33,512 bases of DNA from an uncultured Oscillospiraceae bacterium (GCA_900539695.1 UQDG01000025.1:1-33512), one strand, 5' to 3'; counted from the first letter of the stretch, positions 22,230 through 29,976 are shown. Notes: generated from the letters alone by a model not told the origin. Numbers and translations: made by a program.

Positions 22230-24197
22230 TTATAGGGTAGACAGGAGTTCGCAAACCGTCTGCGGGTCTACGGGTTCGCTGTTTTTCAGCACTTCCCAAT
22301 GCAGGTGGGGGCCGGTGCTGGCCCCGGTGCTGCCACAGGCGGCGATCTCCTGGCCTTGCACGACCTGCTGCCCGACCTGCACCTTCACGCTGCCCAGGTG
22401 GCTGTATCGCGTCTGCCACGAGGCACCGTCGTCCATGCTGTGGTACAGCACCAGATAGTAGCCGTCGTCCTCATTATAGTCGTACTCGGTCACGGTGCCG
22501 TCGGCGGCGGCCAGTACGGTGGTGCCCTCCGGGGCCGCCAAGTCTACGCCGGTGCGGTTTTGGGCGAAAGTGCTGCTCATCCGCACATCCTCAGAAGGGA
22601 AGAGCGGCAGCGAAAAGGCAATGGCCTGCGCCCCTTGGCCGCCCAGGGCGGTATCCAGTGCACTAAAGGCATTATCCGCCTTGGCGGCAACGCAGCGGTC
22701 GATCAGCTCCTGCCGCTCCTCGTCGGTCGGCTCGGCGTGGTCGCCCTCGCCATGGTAGGCAGTAAACCAGCGCGGCGAGGTCAGGGTGTTGTCCACATAC
22801 ACTTCAAAATGACACCCGTTGCCGGTGGTTTGGCCGGTGCTGCCTACGTAGCCGATCAGCTGCCCCTGCACAACGCTTTGCCCGGTTTGCACGGTGGAAC
22901 TTTGCAGGTGGGCGTACAGGGTGCGCCAGCTGTAACCCTCGCCGTTCGTGCCGTGGTCAATGACCACAAAGTTGCCCCAGCTGTAATGCTCGGCAGCCTG
23001 CACGACAACACCGTCAGCCGCAGCCAGTACATCGGTGCCGGGGTCTGCGCACAGATCATCACCACGATGGCCGTTGTTCTTAAAGCGGGAGATATACTTG
23101 TAATCCGGTACAGGATCGATAAACAGCGGGCTGTTGTCGGGGTCCTCCAGCAGCGGCATCTGGGCGGTGTTGACCACAGCGGTAGGTGCCTGCGTCGGTG
23201 CGGGGGTAGGCGTGGCCTCCGGCTCAGCGGCTTCGGCGGTCTCCGGCGTGGCGGCGGGGGCGTTTTCCAAAGTAGGGCGAACCATGCAGGCCGTCATGCT
23301 GGCGGCGATGACCACGGCGCAGACCACCATGGCCCCGGCCCCCAGGCGGCGGTAATGCAGCAGATGCACGATGCGGGTCTTAGCGCTGCCCTGACCAAAG
23401 GCCAGGCTGCCGGGCACGCCGCGCCCCTGCATGGCAAACCGCAGAATGCTCTCGCAGTAGGCGCTGCAGGCGGCGGAAGATTGGCCTCGCACGGCAGCTT
23501 CGTCGCAGGCGGCCTCCATGTCGCGCTCAAACTCGCGGAAGGCCAGCCACGCCAGCGGGTTGAACCAGTGCAGGCAGGCCACGGCGTAAAACAGCGGCTT
23601 GGTCAGCGGGTCGCCCCGGCGGATGTGGGTGCGCTCGTGCAAGATGACGGCGTCCCGGGCGGGGCCGGCCAGCCCGGCGGGCAGGTAGATGCGGGGCCGC
23701 AGCAGGCCCAGGGTAAAAGGCGTGGGCACACAGGGGCCGCTGAAGCAGCCATCCGGCGTTTTGCAGGCCAGCGCCACCTGGCGGGACAGGCGCAGGTAGC
23801 CCCACACGGCACGCACGGCCAGCAGTGCCGCGCCCATAGCCCATACCGCCGCCAGCAGATGCCACACGGTCAGTGTGGTGTACCAGGGCGCAGGCGCGGC
23901 GGGGGCGGCGGGAACCATGGCAGGCAGGTCCGGGGCGGTAAGCTCCGGCTGGGTCAGGGCCTGCACAGTGTCGGCGGCCTCGGCCAGTTGGATATTTTGC
24001 GGGCGGGGCAGGGCAAGCGGAATGCCAAAGGGCAGCACGAACCGCAGTCCCACGGCCAGCCACAGCCAGCACAAAAACCGGCTGGGCGCATGGGCACGGC
24101 GCAACAGGCGGCAGACGACCCAGGCCGCCAGCGCCGCCGCGCCGCCCCACAGGCTGAGCAGCAAAAACGAAAGCACGGTGCTGCGCATAATAGTCAC
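22230..24197 (-). CDS. BlaR1-like M56 metallopeptidase fused to two M23 (LytM) domains
   Basis: A 655-residue fusion. Membrane helices lie at about 5-30, 41-62, 108-130 and 287-304. The M56 zinc peptidase signature HERTH (187-191) and the downstream FERDMEAACDE (224-233) match BlaR1/MecR1, where the peptidase cleaves or inactivates the BlaI repressor. After a Pro/Thr/Ala-rich linker (about 310-345) come two extracellular LytM folds in place of the usual beta-lactam sensor. In the first, His377/Asp381, His430 and His463 are present but the first His of HxH is Gly461. In the second, Arg548 replaces the zinc-binding His, while Asp552, His600 and HLH (631-633) remain. Both look catalytically weak or dead. 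Its ATG overlaps the blaI stop by four bases. Confidence 0.9.
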   Translation of the reverse strand: MTIMRSTVLSFLLLSLWGGAAALAAWVVCRLLRRAHAPSRFLCWLWLAVGLRFVLPFGIPLALPRPQNIQLAEAADTVQALTQPELTAPDLPAMVPAAPAAPAPWYTTLTVWHLLAAVWAMGAALLAVRAVWGYLRLSRQVALACKTPDGCFSGPCVPTPFTLGLLRPRIYLPAGLAGPARDAVILHERTHIRRGDPLTKPLFYAVACLHWFNPLAWLAFREFERDMEAACDEAAVRGQSSAACSAYCESILRFAMQGRGVPGSLAFGQGSAKTRIVHLLHYRRLGAGAMVVCAVVIAASMTACMVRPTLENAPAATPETAEAAEPEATPTPAPTQAPTAVVNTAQMPLLEDPDNSPLFIDPVPDYKYISRFKNNGHRGDDLCADPGTDVLAAADGVVVQAAEHYSWGNFVVIDHGTNGEGYSWRTLYAHLQSSTVQTGQSVVQGQLIGYVGSTGQTTGNGCHFEVYVDNTLTSPRWFTAYHGEGDHAEPTDEERQELIDRCVAAKADNAFSALDTALGGQGAQAIAFSLPLFPSEDVRMSSTFAQNRTGVDLAAPEGTTVLAAADGTVTEYDYNEDDGYYLVLYHSMDDGASWQTRYSHLGSVKVQVGQQVVQGQEIAACGSTGASTGPHLHWEVLKNSEPVDPQTVCELLSTL

Positions 24198-24556
24198 CCC
24201 TCTTTCGATTGGGCCGCATCCAACAGGGCGCGGATCTCGGCCACTTCGGCGGCACTGATGGGCTTCGAGTTCAAAAATGCGGCCACGAAGCGCGGCAGGC
24301 TGCCGTCAAAGGTCTTGTCCACCACGGCGGCGCTCTCGGCGCACTGCACTTCCTCCTTTTTTACCAGGCTGGTCACAGTGCCGCCCTCGTTTTGCAGAAT
24401 GCCGCGCTCGCACAGCTTTTTCAGCACGGTATAGGTGGTGCTTTTTTTCCAACCCAGCTCGGCGGCGGAAAGTTTGACCAGCTGGCCGCTGGGCAGGGGT
24501 TCGGTGTCCCACACCAGGCAGGCAAACCGGTATTCGGCTTCGGCTAAATGGTTCAT
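24194..24556 (-). CDS. BlaI/MecI-family transcriptional repressor
   Basis: A 120-residue winged-helix repressor (MNHLAEAEYRFACLVWDTEP, then SAAELGWKKSTTYTVLKKLCERGILQNEGG), with a C-terminal dimerisation helix pair containing the segment usually cleaved in BlaI by BlaR1. The open frame continues upstream, but ATG at 24556 has AAAGGAG six bases before it. It overlaps the BlaR-like gene by four bases, so repressor and sensor are made together. Two identical-type operators and a consensus promoter lie just upstream, indicating autoregulation of the whole four-gene operon. Confidence 0.94.
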   Translation of the reverse strand: MNHLAEAEYRFACLVWDTEPLPSGQLVKLSAAELGWKKSTTYTVLKKLCERGILQNEGGTVTSLVKKEEVQCAESAAVVDKTFDGSLPRFVAAFLNSKPISAAEVAEIRALLDAAQSKEG

Positions 24557-24570
24557 GGTTTTCTCCTTTG

Positions 24571-24586
24571 GTCTACATGGATAGAC
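24571..24586. promoter_or_regulatory. BlaI operator 2
   Basis: GTCTA-CATGGA-TAGAC, a 5-6-5 perfect inverted repeat. It lies downstream of the transcription start and just before the ribosome binding site, 30 bp (three helical turns) from operator 1. Confidence 0.78.
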
Positions 24587-24599
24587 TCCTTCTATTGGT

Positions 24600-24628
24600 A
24601 GTCTATCACAGTAGACCAAAATTGTCAA
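24600..24628 (-). promoter_or_regulatory. Promoter of the BlaI/M23 operon
   Basis: Minus strand: perfect TTGACA (24628-24623), 17-bp spacer, TAGACT (24605-24600). Operator 1 covers the spacer and the -10 hexamer. Confidence 0.85.
24601..24616. promoter_or_regulatory. BlaI operator 1
   Basis: GTCTA-TCACAG-TAGAC, the same 5-6-5 arm sequence as operator 2. It overlaps the -10 box of the promoter, so occupancy would exclude RNA polymerase. Confidence 0.8.
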
Positions 24629-24629
24629 T

Positions 24630-24827
24630 AAAAAATGCTTTCCCCCACCTAGGGTGTATCTGATAAGTCAAAAGTGCTGGAAAATTCGCTGAAAAGCAAC
24701 AGCTGCAAGGCGCGAATCCGCTGCAATACTGGATGTATTGCAAGGATGAGCAACGCAGCAGATGTGCTTTTTAGTAGAATTGAACAGCGCTGAGGACTTT
24801 TCAGATACACCCTAAGCAGGGGAAAGC
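24630..24827 (-). terminator. Terminator of the MATE gene, split by a MITE in its loop
   Basis: On the minus strand, GCTTTCCCC (24827-24819) pairs with GGGGAAAGC (24645-24637), followed by ATTTTTT. Without the 161-bp element between the arms the loop would be about ten bases (cacctaagca on the plus strand). The 9-bp arms and T run show this was the terminator of the MATE gene. Confidence 0.7.
24652..24812. mobile_element. 161-bp MITE-like element with GGGTGTATCTGA terminal repeats
   Basis: Perfect 12-bp terminal inverted repeats GGGTGTATCTGA (24652-24663) and TCAGATACACCC (24801-24812), with further imperfect matching inwards (AAGTC...GCTG). A TA dinucleotide flanks each side (24650-24651 and 24813-24814), the target duplication expected for IS630/Tc1-mariner type transposition. 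The interior has GCAATAC-TGGAT-GTATTGC in its centre and other self-complementary stretches (AATTC...AAAAGC with GCTTTT...GAATT), so the whole element can fold into one long imperfect hairpin. It has no coding capacity and would need a transposase from elsewhere. No second copy is in the window. Confidence 0.75.
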
Positions 24828-24832
24828 AGAAA

Positions 24833-26188
24833 TTAAATTACCTTATGCTCCATCCATTTGCCGCTATAAAACCGTACCCCAAACAAAATACTCCGGCAGA
24901 TCCAATCCACAAACATGCCAAACCATACGCCGGTCAGCCCCATGTGCATCTGCAGCACAAAGAAATAGCTTAAAATCACGCGGAACACCCACATGCTGGC
25001 GATACTGACGAGCATTGTAAACTTGGCATCGCCGCCGCTGCGCAGGGCGTTGGGCAGGGTAAAGCTGGGGGCCCAGAACACCACGCAGAACACGCTGAAC
25101 CAGTGCACCACCACCGTGCACATGCTGGCCGCCTCGGCCGACAGGTGGAACCAGGTGATAATCTCCGGCAGCAGCAAAAACATGGCCAAATTGGCCAGCC
25201 CCAGGCCCACGATGGCAATACCGGTCAGCTGCAGGGAGTACTTTTTCGCCTGTTCCTTGTCCCCGGCACCCAGACAGCGGCCCACCACTGGGATCATGGC
25301 CAGGTTCATCGTAGCGCCGGGCACGTTGGCCGCCGTGCAAACGCTGTTGGCCACGGCATTGGCCGCAATGGCGGCGGTGCCCAGGGTCGAGGTCAGGCTG
25401 CTGACGCACAGCTTGCCGATTTGGAACATGCCGTTCTCCAAACCCGATGGCACACCGATGGCCAGCACCTTCATGATTGGCTCCTTGCGGGGGCGCAGGT
25501 CGGCAAAACCGGCCACCCGCAGCGGGTTGTGGATGTTCTGGTTCTGCCACAAGATCCACACTGCCGCAAACACGCGGCCGATCAGCGTAGCCAGCGCCGC
25601 GCCCACAACGCCCATGCCAAAGCCATAAATCAACAGCGCGTTGCCGCCGATGTTGATGACATTCATCACCAAACTGGCCAGCATGCTGATGCGGCTGTTG
25701 CCCTGGGCACGGAACAGCGCTGCACCGCCGTTGTACAGCCCAATGAACGGGTAGGAGATGGCGCTGATGATGAAATACTGCTGCGCATAGTGCATGACCT
25801 CGTCGTCAATGCTGCCAAACACCCCGCGCAGAATGGGGCGGGACAGCGCCAGGCACAGCACGCCCACCGCAACCGTGGAGATGGCCAGCACGCTGTACAG
25901 CTGGGCCGCGCTGCGCTGGGCGCTCTCCTGGTCGCGGCGGCCCATGTACTGGCTGGCGACCACCGCGCCGCCGGTGGCCAGTGCCGCCAGGATTTGGATA
26001 ATCAGAATGTTCAGGCTGTCCACCAGCGACACGCTGGACACAGCCGCCTCGCCCACACCGGCCACCATCAGGGTGTCAGCCATGCCCATCGTCACGCTTA
26101 GGGTCTGCTCCAAAAACAGCGGCCAGATCAGCGCCACCAGCGCAGACCGCGTAAAAAGCGGCGCCTTTGCTTGCGTTGCGGTACCCAT
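24833..26188 (-). CDS. MATE-family efflux transporter
   Basis: A 451-residue membrane protein with about twelve hydrophobic segments arranged as two similar halves, as in MATE antiporters. The N-terminal half contains IWPLFLEQTLSVTMGMADTL, then SLVDSLNILIIQILAALATG and GGAVVASQYMGRRD, the last being a family hallmark; the second half has the matching GIPSGLENGMFQIGKL-like stretch (GVPSGLENGMFQIGKLCVSS). MATE proteins expel cationic drugs, dyes or metabolites in exchange for Na+ or H+. The substrate is unknown. GAAGGAGG lies about ten bases before the ATG and a good promoter is at 26253. Its terminator has been split by a mobile element. Confidence 0.93.
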   Translation of the reverse strand: MGTATQAKAPLFTRSALVALIWPLFLEQTLSVTMGMADTLMVAGVGEAAVSSVSLVDSLNILIIQILAALATGGAVVASQYMGRRDQESAQRSAAQLYSVLAISTVAVGVLCLALSRPILRGVFGSIDDEVMHYAQQYFIISAISYPFIGLYNGGAALFRAQGNSRISMLASLVMNVINIGGNALLIYGFGMGVVGAALATLIGRVFAAVWILWQNQNIHNPLRVAGFADLRPRKEPIMKVLAIGVPSGLENGMFQIGKLCVSSLTSTLGTAAIAANAVANSVCTAANVPGATMNLAMIPVVGRCLGAGDKEQAKKYSLQLTGIAIVGLGLANLAMFLLLPEIITWFHLSAEAASMCTVVVHWFSVFCVVFWAPSFTLPNALRSGGDAKFTMLVSIASMWVFRVILSYFFVLQMHMGLTGVWFGMFVDWICRSILFGVRFYSGKWMEHKVI

Positions 26189-26252
26189 ACCGGGAGTTCC
26201 TCCTTCATTTTCCTAAACCAAAAGGGCACAATATCTGCACGAATTATGTATT

Positions 26253-26281
26253 ATTATAGCCCAACATCCGCGGTGATGCAA
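26253..26281 (-). promoter_or_regulatory. Promoter of the MATE gene
   Basis: Minus strand: TTGCAT (26281-26276), 17-bp spacer, perfect TATAAT (26258-26253), about 65 bases before the ATG. Confidence 0.78.
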
Positions 26282-26386
26282 TTGATAAAAAGCAAGACAA
26301 ACAGGCAAAAATTGCGCAAATTTGCTGTCCGGCTGCCGATGGCACAAAATTTGCAATCGGATGGATATTGCCCGGTTTGGGGCAGC

Positions 26387-26423
26387 AAAAAAACCGGGCC
26401 CCGCAGCGGGGACCCGGTTTTTT
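26387..26423. terminator. Terminator of the alcohol dehydrogenase gene, symmetric
   Basis: AAAACCGGG-CCCC and GGGG-ACCCGGTTTT form a long GC-rich stem around a GCAGC loop, with A and T tracts on both sides, so it can end transcription on either strand. It starts ten bases after the minus-strand stop codon. Confidence 0.92.
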
Positions 26424-26433
26424 GGTATAAAGT

Positions 26434-27651
26434 TTAGAAGTCGACCTCGGTGTCGTAGTAGCAGCACTTCAGCAGCTTTTCCATTTCTTCCTGGCTGGGC
26501 TGGCGCGGGTTGGAGCCCGTGCAGGCGTCGGCGATGGCGTTCTTGGCGATCTCAGGCAGTCTCTCCAGGAACACATTCTCCGGAACAAAGCCCTGCTCGC
26601 AGGGGTAAGAGTCGGGGCCGTAGTGGCCGATGCAGTGCGGGATGTTCAGGTCGTCGTTCATGCCGCGCAGGTACTTGATAAGCAGGGCGACCTTCTCGTC
26701 GTCGTTGGCGCCGCCCAGGTTCATCTTGTCGGCGATCACACCGTAGCGGGCTTTGGCGGAGGGGTCTTTGGCGTTGAAGGCGATGACCTTGGGCAGGTAC
26801 ATGGCGTTGGCGGCACCGTGGATGATGTGGGCACCGTAATCCGCAAAGGCCGCGCCGGTCTTGTGGGCCATGCTGTGCACGATGCCCAGCAGCGCGTTGG
26901 AGAAGGCCATACCGGCCAGGCACTGTGCGTTGTGCATGGCGTCGCGCTTATCCATATCGCCGTTGTAGCTGCCAATGAGGTTGGCCTGGATCATCTCGAT
27001 AGCATGCAGGGCCAGCGGGTCGGTAAAGTCGCAGTTGGCAGTGGAAACGTAAGCCTCGATGGCGTGGGTCATGGCGTCCATACCGGTGTGGGCCACCAGC
27101 TTTTTGGGCATGGTGTGGGCCAGCTCGGGGTCGACGATGGCGACATCGGGGGTGATCTCAAAGTCAGCGATAGGATACTTGATGCCCTTCTCATAATCGG
27201 TAATGATGGAGAAGGCAGTCACCTCGGTAGCAGTGCCGGAGGTGGAGGAGATGGCGCAGAAGTGTGCCTTGCGGCGCAGCGGCGGGATGCCAAAGACCTT
27301 GCACATATCCTCAAAGGTGATGTCAGGATACTCGTACTTGATCCACATGGCCTTGGCGGCATCGATGGGGGAACCGCCGCCGATGGCAACGATCCAGTCC
27401 GGCTGGAATTTCTCCATTGCAGCCGCGCCCTTCATGACGGTCTCAACGGACGGGTCAGGCTCGATACCCTCGAACAGCTCCACTTCCATGCTGGCTTCTT
27501 TTAAGTAAGCCTCGGCACGATCCAGGAAGCCGAACCGCTTCATGGAGCCGCCGCCGACGCAGATCATTGCGCGCTTGCCGGGCAGGGTCTTTAATGCCTC
27601 CAGGGATTTGGGGCCGTGATACAGGTCACGAGGGAGAGTAAATCTTGCCAT
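26434..27651 (-). CDS. Iron-containing (group III) alcohol dehydrogenase
   Basis: A 405-residue NAD(P)-dependent enzyme of the iron-activated alcohol dehydrogenase family, used in fermentation to regenerate NAD+ by reducing aldehydes. Visible motifs: GGGSMKRFG and GGGSPIDAAKAMW (nucleotide binding), SSTSGTATEVTAFSII, GMDAMTHAIEAYVS with metal-binding residues, and HSMAHKTGAAF...HGAANAMYLP with the remaining iron-binding histidines. The N terminus MARFTLPRDLYHG fits ethanol/butanol dehydrogenases of gut clostridia. An in-frame upstream ATG exists, but AAAGGAGG six bases before 27651 decides the start. A promoter and an 18-bp palindrome lie upstream; a Rex-like redox control is plausible. Confidence 0.94.
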   Translation of the reverse strand: MARFTLPRDLYHGPKSLEALKTLPGKRAMICVGGGSMKRFGFLDRAEAYLKEASMEVELFEGIEPDPSVETVMKGAAAMEKFQPDWIVAIGGGSPIDAAKAMWIKYEYPDITFEDMCKVFGIPPLRRKAHFCAISSTSGTATEVTAFSIITDYEKGIKYPIADFEITPDVAIVDPELAHTMPKKLVAHTGMDAMTHAIEAYVSTANCDFTDPLALHAIEMIQANLIGSYNGDMDKRDAMHNAQCLAGMAFSNALLGIVHSMAHKTGAAFADYGAHIIHGAANAMYLPKVIAFNAKDPSAKARYGVIADKMNLGGANDDEKVALLIKYLRGMNDDLNIPHCIGHYGPDSYPCEQGFVPENVFLERLPEIAKNAIADACTGSNPRQPSQEEMEKLLKCCYYDTEVDF

Positions 27652-27671
27652 AAAATTGCCTCCTTTATAGC

Positions 27672-27689
27672 TTGACAAATTATTGTCAA
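27672..27689. promoter_or_regulatory. Perfect 18-bp palindrome, Rex-like operator candidate
   Basis: TTGACA-AATTAT-TGTCAA, a 6-6-6 inverted repeat, just downstream of the predicted transcription start of the alcohol dehydrogenase gene. Rex sites have the form TTGTGA-N6-TCACAA; four of six arm positions agree. Regulation of an NADH-using dehydrogenase by Rex would be typical, but the arm mismatch leaves doubt. Confidence 0.5.
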
Positions 27690-27703
27690 ATTCATTACTT
27701 AAC

Positions 27704-27732
27704 ATTTTACGCTGATTCCGTTTAAAGGTCAA
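27704..27732 (-). promoter_or_regulatory. Promoter of the alcohol dehydrogenase gene
   Basis: Minus strand: TTGACC (27732-27727), 17-bp spacer, TAAAAT (27709-27704). The palindrome at 27672 begins about 15 bases downstream. Confidence 0.65.
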
Positions 27733-27833
27733 TTGACGTTTGAACGAATTTGCGGCCCAAATTTCGGCATTTTGCCAGATTGCGTTTCATAGCTTGAAAA
27801 GAACTGAACCACGCTGAAAAGGGGGCTTTTCTC

Positions 27834-29150
27834 ATGCGTCACCTTTCACCTTTGCAAACCAAGGGGATGCGGCTGCGCATCCGGCTGCTGGCAGGTGTGC
27901 TGGCTGTGGGGTGCCTGGGCGGGCTGGTAGGGCGGCTGGCCGTGCTGCAATTGGTGGACGCCGACGGTTATGCCGCCCGCGCCTCCGACCAGCAGCTGCG
28001 CGGGGCCACACTGCCCGCCGCCCGCGGGGAGATTACCTCGGCTGATGGCACGCTGCTGGCTGCCAGCGAGACCTGCTGGACCATCCGTGCCGCCCCGCGG
28101 GAGCTGGCCGACGAGCTGGTGGAGCCTGCCGCCAAAGCATTGAGCGGGATCCTGGAACTAGACTATGCGGAAACGCTGGAAAAATTCTCGGTCCGCACCT
28201 CCAACGACTGCCTGCTGCGCCGCCGCGCCAACCGGGAGATGGCCGACGCCGTGCGTGCCTGGTGTCAGGAGCACAATGCCCAGGGCATCCAGATCCGGCA
28301 GGATACCCGCCGCGTCTACCCGCAGGGAGATTTTATGGGCGGCCTGCTGGGCTTTACCGATGTAGACAACGCGGGCCTGTGGGGGCTGGAACTTTACTAT
28401 AATAAGGAGTTGACCGGCCGGAACGGGCAGATCTTAACGGCCAAAAACGCCTGGGGCTACGACATGCCCACCCACTACCAGACCCTGCAGGAGGCCGTGC
28501 CCGGCAACAGCCTGACGCTGACCATCGACGCAGAAATTCAGCACTGGCTGGAAAGCGCCCTCTCCGCCGCCGTGCAGGAGCACCATGTGGCCGAGCGGGG
28601 CGTGGGCATTGTGATGGATGTGCAGACGGGGGCTGTGCTGGCGATGAGCTGCCAGCCGGACTACGACCCCAACACGCCCCGGCGGCTCATCGATGACGAT
28701 GCCCGCGCGGCGGTGGATGCCCTGACCGGTGAGGAGCGCAGCGCCGCCCTGCAAAAGGCCCAGCAGGCCCAATGGCGCAACAAGGCCATCAGCGACCTGT
28801 ACGAGCCCGGCAGTGTATTCAAGCTCATCACAGCGGCCGCCGCGCTGGACAGCGGTGCCTGTAAGCCCACCGATTACTTTGTATGCGCGGGCAAGATCAG
28901 CGTGGCAGGCACACGGTTCCGCTGCGCCAACGGCCACGTCCACGGAGCCGAGACTTTCGCACAAGGGCTGGCTGTCAGCTGCAACCCCTGCTTTATCCAG
29001 ATCGGCGCACGGCTTGGGAAAGAACGATTCTGCGATTATTTTGCCGCCTTTGGCTTGCGGGAGGCTACTGGCATCGACCTGCCCGGCGAGATCAAGCGCA
29101 GCGAATATTATACAGCCGACCGGATGGGTCCGGTAAACGATTTTGTATAA
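27834..29150 (+). pseudogene. Class B penicillin-binding protein (FtsI/SpoVD type), truncated before the KTG motif
   Basis: A 438-residue frame with one N-terminal membrane helix (about 17-38), the PBP dimerisation region (GEITSADGTLLAAS; GGLLGFTDVDNAGLWGLELYYN) and the start of the transpeptidase domain: SVFK (Ser327, Lys330) and SCN (382-384). It ends TADRMGPVNDFV and stops. Intact family members continue from GPV... for another 100 or more residues with the KTG(T/S) motif, which is absent in every frame downstream. The DNA just after the stop changes to AT-rich sequence. A broken gene or a shortened, probably non-catalytic, protein is the likeliest reading; sequence error alone cannot explain the missing domain. 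The ATG has GGGGG eight bases upstream. Confidence 0.8.
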
Positions 29151-29170
29151 GAAAAAGAACGCGAATTTAT

Positions 29171-29199
29171 TTGATTTTTTGGCTAAAATGCAGTATCAT
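29171..29199 (+). promoter_or_regulatory. Promoter of the YheO-like regulator gene
   Basis: TTGATT (29171-29176), 17-bp spacer, TATCAT (29194-29199), beginning 20 bases after the truncated PBP gene ends. Confidence 0.62.
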
Positions 29200-29231
29200 G
29201 AAAGCAAAAAAGATGGGACATGGAGGCGACT

Positions 29232-29888
29232 ATGAAATCACCTGAGGTGCAGTTCACGCCGGAAGATCGGCTGATATTGGATTCCTACTGCCAGATGCTG
29301 GACGGTCTGGCACAATATTTGGGCACAGGCTATGAACTGGTGCTGCATAGTTTGGAAGACCTGGAACATTCGGCAATTCGGGTGATGAATAGTCACACTG
29401 GCCGCAGCGAGGGCGCACCTATCACAGAATTGGCCCTTACGATGCTGGGACGTATCCACGCACAGACCCAGGGGGATACGGTCTGCTATTCCAGCACAAA
29501 CCGCGATGGAAAACCGCTGCGCTCTTGTACGATCGCAATCCGGGGCAGTGAACAGCGAATCATCGGGTTACTGTGTATCAATTTTTATATGGACACCCCG
29601 CTTTCGCAGCTTCTGGAAACGATTTCCCCCGCACAGAGTCAGCCTGTAGCGGAAACCTATGTACAGAATTCTACAGAAATGGTGCAGGCTGCCGTACAGC
29701 GTGCGGCAGCAGAAACCGATGCAGAAGGGCTGGCGGGAAGTGTACTGCGTAACAGAGAAATTGTCAGTAAGTTGTATGCCTCGGGCATTTTCAATATCAA
29801 GGACGCAGTGATTCAGGTGGCAGACTGCCTGAACATTTCAAAAAACACCGTGTATCTTCATTTGCGCCACTGCAAGGGACTTGAATAA
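29232..29888 (+). CDS. YheO/DauR-like transcriptional regulator (PAS-like and HTH domains)
   Basis: A 218-residue regulator. The N-terminal YheO-like PAS domain (about residues 12-120) starts LILDSYCQMLDGLAQYLG and contains YELVLHSLEDLEHSAIRVMN and IIGLLCINFYMD. A linker follows, then a C-terminal helix-turn-helix (VLRNREIVSKLYASGIFNIKD, then VADCLNISKNTVYLHLRHCK), the layout of DauR and E. coli YheO. DauR represses D-arginine catabolic genes and family members often sit beside RidA and PLP enzymes, as here. The ATG at 29232 is preferred over 29220 because GGAGG lies five bases upstream. It is separated from ridA by 318 bp holding promoters, a terminator and palindromes. Confidence 0.9.
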   Translation: MKSPEVQFTPEDRLILDSYCQMLDGLAQYLGTGYELVLHSLEDLEHSAIRVMNSHTGRSEGAPITELALTMLGRIHAQTQGDTVCYSSTNRDGKPLRSCTIAIRGSEQRIIGLLCINFYMDTPLSQLLETISPAQSQPVAETYVQNSTEMVQAAVQRAAAETDAEGLAGSVLRNREIVSKLYASGIFNIKDAVIQVADCLNISKNTVYLHLRHCKGLE

Positions 29889-29903
29889 AAAAGTTAAGCT
29901 TTT

Positions 29904-29925
29904 GCAATAAAATACTTTTCATTCT
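29904..29925. promoter_or_regulatory. Degenerate copy of the 22-bp palindrome
   Basis: GCAATAAAATA followed by CTTTTCATTCT matches 17 of 22 positions of the perfect palindrome at 30152. It ends four bases before the -35 box of the promoter at 29929. Candidate second operator for the YheO-like protein. Confidence 0.5.
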
Positions 29926-29928
29926 TAG

Positions 29929-29957
29929 TTGCGATTTGCACGGAGAATGTGTATACT
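29929..29957 (+). promoter_or_regulatory. Promoter of a short terminated transcript before ridA
   Basis: TTGCGA (29929-29934), 17-bp spacer, TATACT (29952-29957). Transcription would start near 29964 and meet the terminator at 29977-30018 within about 55 bases. Confidence 0.6.
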
Positions 29958-29976
29958 ATAGACAGTTCAGTAAGGC

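Noticed and set aside
27672..27689. TTGACA as a -35 box for the alcohol dehydrogenase gene
   Set aside because: The only -10-like TATAAA downstream gives a 14-bp spacer; the upstream TTGACC-17-TAAAAT pair is better, leaving this as an operator.
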